A DNA stretch of 11,378 bases. Origin: Bacteroidota bacterium. Its GTDB lineage: Bacteria; Bacteroidota; Bacteroidia; Flavobacteriales; Flavobacteriaceae. The stretch is taken from NCBI GenBank assembly GCA_024278565.1, contig JAJRSY010000156.1:1-11378 (forward strand), given 5' to 3'. A program made the position numbers and the translations under genes. The notes beneath the pieces are model-generated. The model worked only from the letters and a program-made list of their open reading frames with translations, did not search any database and was not told where the DNA came from. Every line of letters starts with the position of its first letter. Position 1 is the first letter of the stretch. Below are positions 6,813-11,378 of this stretch, in pieces.

Positions 6813-7385
6813 ATGAAAATATATACCAAAACAGGCGATAAGGGCACAACGGCATTGTTCGGCGGAACCCGTGTTGCCAAACACCATATCAGGATCGAGA
6901 GTTACGGTACCATTGACGAACTGAATTCATGGTTAGGCCTGATCCGTGATCAAAAAATTGATGCCGCCTCTAAAAAAACACTGATCCATATTCAAGAAAA
7001 ACTCTTTACCGTTGGATCCATTTTGGCGACCGATCCTAAAAAAGCAATCTTAAAAAACGGAAAGGAACGCCTCACGATTCCTAAGATCGAAAATAGCGAT
7101 ATTGAATTTTTGGAAAAAGAAATGGATAAAATGAACGAGGTTTTACCGCCCATGACCCATTTCATCATACCGGGTGGGCACACCACGGTGTCATATTGTC
7201 ACATAGCCCGTACCGTTTGCCGCCGTGCAGAACGCCTGACTTCGCACCTTCATGAAAACGAGCCTCTTGACGAAAAGGTTTTGTCATATATCAACAGGCT
7301 CTCAGACTACTTGTTTGTATTGGCTCGAAAATTGTCATTACATCTCAAAGTGGAAGAAGTCAAATGGATTCCCAAAAAAAATTGA
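6813..7385 (+). CDS. pduO: Cob(I)alamin adenosyltransferase, PduO type
   Basis: The enzyme transfers the adenosyl group of ATP to reduced cobalamin, giving coenzyme B12, in the cytoplasm. The 190-residue length fits the single-domain PduO-type family. The N-terminal ATP-binding segment YTKTGDKGTTALFGG (4-18) is intact, as is YGTIDELNS (31-39). The helix with Arg133, Arg137, Arg138, Glu140 and Arg141 (ARTVCRRAER) and the later Asn161 and Asp165 (NRLSDYLFVLAR) complete the active site of the trimeric helical bundle. The ATG at 6813 gives the standard MKIYTKTGDKG start. No cobalamin riboswitch is visible in the 156 bp upstream. No other B12 gene is present in the window, so it may serve salvage of imported cobamides for B12-dependent enzymes such as methylmalonyl-CoA mutase (inference). 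Confidence 0.95.
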   Translation: MKIYTKTGDKGTTALFGGTRVAKHHIRIESYGTIDELNSWLGLIRDQKIDAASKKTLIHIQEKLFTVGSILATDPKKAILKNGKERLTIPKIENSDIEFLEKEMDKMNEVLPPMTHFIIPGGHTTVSYCHIARTVCRRAERLTSHLHENEPLDEKVLSYINRLSDYLFVLARKLSLHLKVEEVKWIPKKN

Positions 7386-7452
7386 TCAAATTACTTCTAA
7401 AACGTGTTTGGCTTTAATAAAAGTCTCTTGTACAACTTATTGAGGTAATAAA

Positions 7453-7464
7453 CCCACTAGTGGG
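7453..7464. repeat. 12-bp perfect palindrome CCCACTAGTGGG, copy 2
   Basis: Identical to the palindrome at 1794-1805, with 19 of 20 bases shared over 7450-7469. It lies 68 nt after the adenosyltransferase stop and 84 nt upstream of the -33 element of the DUF2795 gene promoter, too far for a classical repressor site at that promoter. Confidence 0.6.
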
Positions 7465-7485
7465 AATAAATTAAGATTTTCTTCG

Positions 7486-7521
7486 TTATCAAATTATCAA
7501 AGCAAAAATAATTGTTGATAA
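7486..7521. repeat. TTATCAA direct repeats with an inverted TTGATAA
   Basis: TTATCAA occurs at 7486-7492 and 7494-7500, one base apart, and its reverse complement TTGATAA at 7515-7521. The last two can form a 7-bp stem with a 14-nt loop. It sits between the palindrome and the promoter of the DUF2795 gene and could be a regulator site. In such AT-rich DNA it could also be chance. Confidence 0.35.
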
Positions 7522-7547
7522 ATAAGACCAAATAGTTCCAAAATCAT

Positions 7548-7577
7548 TTGGCAATCTGTTTATAAAAATTAGTTTTG
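7548..7577 (+). promoter_or_regulatory. Bacteroidota-type promoter of the DUF2795 gene
   Basis: TTG at 7548-7550, exactly 19 nt, then TAGTTTTG at 7570-7577. This matches the -33 TTG / -7 TAnnTTTG pattern of the primary sigma factor in this phylum. Transcription would start near 7582, leaving a leader of about 20 nt before the ATG at 7603. No Shine-Dalgarno sequence is seen in that leader, as is usual for the phylum. Confidence 0.75.
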
Positions 7578-7602
7578 CAAAAATTAAAATCAAACTATTA
7601 CC

Positions 7603-7827
7603 ATGTATTGGACATTAGAATTAGCATCTTATTTAAGTGATGCACCATGGCCCGCCACAAAAGACGAATTAATCGATTACTCGATTCGTACCGGAGCACC
7701 TTTAGAAGTTGTAGAAAACCTACAGTCAATGGAGGAAGAAGGAGGAGAAGTATACGAATCTATCGAAGAAATATGGCCAGATTATCCTACCGAGGAAGAT
7801 TACCTTTGGAACGAGGATGAATATTAA
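7603..7827 (+). CDS. DUF2795 domain protein, small and acidic
   Basis: A 74-residue soluble protein of unknown function. Residues 1-41 (MYWTLELASYLSDAPWPATK and on through DELIDYSIRTGAPLEVVENLQ) match the DUF2795 fold as I know it: a short helical domain with the conserved A-x-W/Y-P-A-T-K-x-E-L/D pattern. The C-terminal tail (43-74) is highly acidic, with about 14 Asp/Glu in 32 residues, plus Trp58, Trp69 and several Tyr. The gene has its own well-formed promoter and a strong terminator, so it is a single-gene transcription unit, likely well expressed. The position just upstream of secA is one I associate with flavobacterial genomes. No enzymatic motif is visible. Confidence 0.85.
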   Translation: MYWTLELASYLSDAPWPATKDELIDYSIRTGAPLEVVENLQSMEEEGGEVYESIEEIWPDYPTEEDYLWNEDEY

Positions 7828-7852
7828 TACCCTGTTCTTCAGAATTGAATCG

Positions 7853-7880
7853 AAAAAGTCTCTTATGAGGCTTTTTTTTT
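7853..7880 (+). terminator. Rho-independent terminator after the DUF2795 gene
   Basis: AAAAAGTCTC, loop TTAT, GAGGCTTTTT followed by more T (nine in all). The stem is 10 bp with one G-T pair. It starts 25 nt after the stop codon and separates this gene from secA. Confidence 0.85.
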
Positions 7881-7883
7881 ATG

Positions 7884-7891
7884 TAATTTTG
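7884..7891 (+). promoter_or_regulatory. Possible -7 element (TAATTTTG) for secA
   Basis: TAATTTTG fits TAnnTTTG, but the position 19 nt upstream falls in the terminator hairpin and has no TTG. If used, transcription would start near 7896 and give a leader of about 130 nt before secA. Confidence 0.35.
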
Positions 7892-7978
7892 TCAGGTAAA
7901 AGTCCCGTTTTTTCCAAATTAAAAACTGGAATGTCTTTTGCTAATTCAATTGACAATAAAAAGAATATTCGTACCGCA

Positions 7979-7991
7979 GGGTTCTAAACCC
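7979..7991 (+). other. Small hairpin in the secA leader
   Basis: GGGTT, loop CTA, AACCC: a 5-bp stem 35 nt before the secA ATG, followed by CAAAAAAGCGG. It may be a leader structure. It is too short and lacks the T-tract of a terminator. Confidence 0.25.
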
Positions 7992-8025
7992 CAAAAAAGC
8001 GGTTCATCACTATTAAAAAAGTAGT

Positions 8026-11000
8026 ATGAGTTTTATAAATTCAATATTAAAGGCGTTCGTTGGCGATAAATCGCAGAAAGATGTCAAAGAGCTGCAGCCC
8101 ATTGTAGATCAGATTAAATCGTTCGAAGCGGCTCTGGGAAGTTTGAGCCATGACGGTCTTCGTGAAAAGACCGCTGAATTCAAAATGCGCATCAAAGACG
8201 ACCTGCAATCGATCAACGATCAAATCGAAGCATTGACCAAAGAAGTGAAAGCTTCAGATGATATTGACAAAAATGAGGACATCTATGTTGAAATAGACAA
8301 GCTAAAAGATGAAGCCTATACAGTTACAGAAAAAACCCTTAGCGCTATCTTACCTGAGGCCTTTGCGGTAGTAAAAGAAACTGCAAAACGTTTTGTCAAC
8401 AACTCAACCCTTGAGGTCTCAGCAACAGAGAATGATAGAGAGCTTTCTGGCGATAATGACTATGTGACCTTGAATGGGGATAAAGCCATTTGGGGCAATT
8501 CATGGAACGCCGCTGGAAAAGAAGTGACCTGGGATATGGTGCACTATGACGTACAGCTTGTAGGAGGTATTGCAATGCACCAAGGTAAAATCGCCGAGAT
8601 GCATACGGGCGAAGGTAAAACCCTTGTGGCCACCCTGCCCCTATATTTGAACGGACTTACAGGAAATGGTGCGCATCTGGTTACCGTAAACGATTATCTA
8701 GCAAAACGTGACAGTGCTTGGATGGCGCCTATATTTCAGTTCCACGGGCTTTCGATTGACTGTATCGACCATCACAAACCAAATTCAGAGGGTAGAAAAG
8801 CAGCATACAACGCAGATATTACCTACGGTACCAATAACGAATTCGGTTTCGATTACCTGAGGGACAATATGGCGCATACCCCAAAAGATCTGGTGCAACG
8901 CCCACATAATTTTGCCATTGTGGATGAGGTTGATTCGGTACTTATCGATGATGCCCGTACGCCCCTGATCATTTCAGGCCCCGTACCGGAAGGTGACCGC
9001 CATGAGTTCAACGAACTAAAACCAAAAGTCAGTGAGATCGTTCAAAAACAACGACAACATTTGACGGGGGTTTTGTCTGAAGCAAAAAAAATGATTTCCT
9101 CGGGCGAAACCAAAGAAGGAGGCTTTTTATTACTACGTGTGCATAGAGGTCTGCCCAAGAACAAAGCGCTTATCAAGTTTTTGAGTGAAGAAGGGGTAAA
9201 ACAATTGCTGCAAAAGACCGAGAACTTTTATATGCAGGACAATAACCGTGAAATGCCAAAGGTAGATGAAGACCTATTGTTCGTTATTGATGAAAAGAAC
9301 AACCAAATTGAATTGACCGATAAGGGTGTTGACTATATTTCTGGGGAACAGAACAGAGATTTCTTTATAATGCCCGATATTGGCGGTGAGATCGCCTTGA
9401 TCGAAAACCAGAATCTTGAAATTGAAAAAGAAGCCGAACTCAAAGAAGAGCTCTTCAAAGATTTCACCATAAAGAGCGAACGCATTCATACCATGAGCCA
9501 ATTGCTCAAAGCCTATACACTTTTTGAAAAAGATGTAGAGTATGTTGTGATGGAGGATAAGGTAATGATCGTAGACGAACAGACCGGTCGTATTATGGAC
9601 GGCCGTCGCTACTCTGACGGACTGCACCAGGCCATTGAAGCAAAAGAGAACGTAAAGATCGAGGCGCTGACCCAAACTTTCGCCACGGTTACCCTGCAGA
9701 ACTTTTTTAGAATGTATAAAAAGCTTTCGGGTATGACCGGTACGGCAATTACCGAAGCAGGTGAATTCTGGGAAATATATAAGTTGGATGTAATGGAGAT
9801 TCCCACCAATCGACCCATTGCACGTAACGATAGAAACGATTTGATCTACAAGACCAAACGCGAAAAATACAATGCCATTATCGAAGAGGTAACCAAGCTC
9901 TCGCAATCGGGCAGGCCCGTTTTGATTGGTACTACATCGGTCGAGATATCTGAACTTCTATCTCGAATGTTGAACATTCGCAAAGTACCGCATAACGTAT
10001 TGAACGCAAAACTCCATAAAAGAGAAGCCGATGTTGTCGCCGAAGCAGGTAATGCCGGTATTGTTACAATAGCTACCAACATGGCAGGTCGTGGTACCGA
10101 TATTAAACTGTCAGATGAGGTGAAAAAGGTAGGCGGTTTGGCCATAGTAGGCACCGAACGGCATGATTCACGACGTGTAGACCGGCAGTTAAGAGGCCGT
10201 TCTGGCCGTCAAGGGGATCCAGGTAGTTCACAGTTTTACGTATCACTCGAAGATAACCTCATGCGTTTGTTCGGTTCTGACCGGGTAGCGAAAATGATGG
10301 ATAAAATGGGACTTGAAGAAGGTGAGGTCATTCAACATTCAATGATGACAAAATCTATCGAACGCGCCCAAAAGAAGGTAGAGGAAAACAACTTTGGGGT
10401 TCGTAAACGTTTGTTGGAATATGATGATGTAATGAACGCCCAAAGAGAGGTGGTCTATAAAAGAAGGCGACACGCCCTACAGGGAGAACGACTTAAAGTA
10501 GATATTGCCAATATGGTCTATGACACCTGTGAGGTCATTACCGATCAGAACAAAGCTGTCAATGACTACAAAAACTTTGAATTTGAACTCATAAAATACT
10601 TTTCGATAACCTCGCCGATTTCTGAGAACGAATTTGAAAAACAAGGGGTACAGGAAATAGCGAATACATTATACAAGGCAACCTTAGACCATTACCAAGA
10701 AAAGATTGAAAATAATGCTGCAAAAGCATTTCCGGTGATTAAAAGGGTATATGAAGACAATGCCAATAAATTCGAACGTATCGTAGTTCCTTTTACCGAT
10801 GGCATAAAAACGCTTAATGTAGTTACCAACCTACAAGATGCCTATGAAAGTAATGGGCAACAGCTGGTGACCGATTTCGAAAAGAACATCTCGCTGGCGA
10901 TTATCGATGACACCTGGAAAACCCATTTACGAAAAATGGATGAATTGAAACAATCCGTTCAACTGGCGGTACACGAACAAAAAGACCCTTTATTGATCTA

Positions 11001-11378
11001 TAAGTTCGAGGCTTTTGAACTTTTCAAGGGCATGATCGAAAAGGTAAACAAAGAGATATTGTCCTTTCTGTTCAAGGGAGAACTGCCCAGCGGAAACCCT
11101 GATGATATTCAACAGGCAGATACCGTGCAGCGACCTAAAGAAAACTTACAGGCTAGTAAGGAAGAAATCCCGAACAGTGATGAACGGGCGGCGCAAAGCA
11201 GGGCAATTGGCCAAAATCAAGGTGGAAGGCCCCCGGTAACCGAAACCATTGTTCGTGAAACAAAAAAAATTGGTAGAAATGACCGGGTAACAATCAAGAA
11301 CATCATGTCGGGCGAAAGCAAAACCATAAAATACAAGCAAGCAGAACCCTTGATCAATAAAGGCGAATGGGTCTTGAC
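8026..11378 (+). CDS. secA: Preprotein translocase ATPase SecA (last few codons outside window)
   Basis: SecA is the cytoplasmic motor that pushes unfolded preproteins through SecYEG. The frame is open from ATG 8026 to the window end, giving 1117 residues. Walker A (GEGKT) is at 195-199 and the DEVD Walker B at 300-303. The preprotein cross-linking domain follows (about 325-480). Motif IVDEQTGR is at 515-522, GMTGTA at 569-574, MAGRGTDIKL at 686-695 and RQLRGRSGRQGDPGS at 720-734. RKRLLEYDDVMNAQRE (793-808) starts the helical scaffold region. The Walker A lies about 90 residues later than in E. coli SecA (Lys108), mostly from extra sequence around 65-165. The C-terminal tail has GRND (1083-1086) but none of the zinc-binding cysteines. 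The ending GEWVL suggests the stop is only a few codons away. The start gives the normal MSFINSILKAFVGDK opening. Confidence 0.97.
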   Translation, partial: MSFINSILKAFVGDKSQKDVKELQPIVDQIKSFEAALGSLSHDGLREKTAEFKMRIKDDLQSINDQIEALTKEVKASDDIDKNEDIYVEIDKLKDEAYTVTEKTLSAILPEAFAVVKETAKRFVNNSTLEVSATENDRELSGDNDYVTLNGDKAIWGNSWNAAGKEVTWDMVHYDVQLVGGIAMHQGKIAEMHTGEGKTLVATLPLYLNGLTGNGAHLVTVNDYLAKRDSAWMAPIFQFHGLSIDCIDHHKPNSEGRKAAYNADITYGTNNEFGFDYLRDNMAHTPKDLVQRPHNFAIVDEVDSVLIDDARTPLIISGPVPEGDRHEFNELKPKVSEIVQKQRQHLTGVLSEAKKMISSGETKEGGFLLLRVHRGLPKNKALIKFLSEEGVKQLLQKTENFYMQDNNREMPKVDEDLLFVIDEKNNQIELTDKGVDYISGEQNRDFFIMPDIGGEIALIENQNLEIEKEAELKEELFKDFTIKSERIHTMSQLLKAYTLFEKDVEYVVMEDKVMIVDEQTGRIMDGRRYSDGLHQAIEAKENVKIEALTQTFATVTLQNFFRMYKKLSGMTGTAITEAGEFWEIYKLDVMEIPTNRPIARNDRNDLIYKTKREKYNAIIEEVTKLSQSGRPVLIGTTSVEISELLSRMLNIRKVPHNVLNAKLHKREADVVAEAGNAGIVTIATNMAGRGTDIKLSDEVKKVGGLAIVGTERHDSRRVDRQLRGRSGRQGDPGSSQFYVSLEDNLMRLFGSDRVAKMMDKMGLEEGEVIQHSMMTKSIERAQKKVEENNFGVRKRLLEYDDVMNAQREVVYKRRRHALQGERLKVDIANMVYDTCEVITDQNKAVNDYKNFEFELIKYFSITSPISENEFEKQGVQEIANTLYKATLDHYQEKIENNAAKAFPVIKRVYEDNANKFERIVVPFTDGIKTLNVVTNLQDAYESNGQQLVTDFEKNISLAIIDDTWKTHLRKMDELKQSVQLAVHEQKDPLLIYKFEAFELFKGMIEKVNKEILSFLFKGELPSGNPDDIQQADTVQRPKENLQASKEEIPNSDERAAQSRAIGQNQGGRPPVTETIVRETKKIGRNDRVTIKNIMSGESKTIKYKQAEPLINKGEWVL

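Noticed and set aside
9274..9906. 210-codon antisense open frame inside secA
   Set aside because: The plus strand is unmistakably SecA here; the antisense frame has no motif and is a codon-bias shadow.

Overview
The window reads as chromosomal core DNA from a member of the Bacteroidota, most likely the family Flavobacteriaceae. The evidence is a Bacteroidota-type promoter (TTG, 19 nt, TAGTTTTG), start codons without clear Shine-Dalgarno sites, flavobacterial forms of PssA, Lnt, ABC-F and SecA, and the order adenosyltransferase - DUF2795 protein - SecA. No rRNA, tRNA or CRISPR array was seen.

Left part (1-934): the 5' portion of a small minus-strand hypothetical gene leaves the window at base 1. 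It is followed by about 720 bases of AT-rich DNA without an intact gene. Within this, a short 3' scrap of an IS30-type transposase with its terminal inverted repeat survives near 669-768, so the stretch looks like an old insertion scar.

Envelope block (935-6107): pssA (phosphatidylserine synthase) runs leftward. Divergent from it are lnt (apolipoprotein N-acyltransferase), an ABC-F ATPase 5 nt downstream, a shortened O-methyltransferase-like protein that has lost its SAM-binding core, and a 46-residue membrane peptide. The four rightward genes are closely spaced and probably co-transcribed. PssA feeds phosphatidylethanolamine synthesis, and phospholipids are the acyl donors for Lnt, so the divergent pair may be functionally linked (inference).

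Accessory patch (6107-6812): two blocks of 7-bp tandem repeats, a two-TM/PH-like gene split by a one-base contraction in a T run, and a small CTGCC/GGCAG inverted repeat. This is the least conserved part of the window.

Right part (6813-11378): a PduO-type cobalamin adenosyltransferase, a small acidic DUF2795 protein with its own promoter and a strong terminator, and secA. The secA frame is open from 8026 to the window edge and probably lacks only its last few codons. SecA has an enlarged N-terminal domain and a cysteine-free version of the C-terminal metal-binding tail.

A perfect 12-bp palindrome (CCCACTAGTGGG) with a shared flank occurs twice, upstream of lnt and upstream of the DUF2795 gene. 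I see no clear new multi-gene system. The most unusual items are the SAM-core-less methyltransferase, the repeated palindrome, the heptamer arrays and the frameshifted membrane gene.
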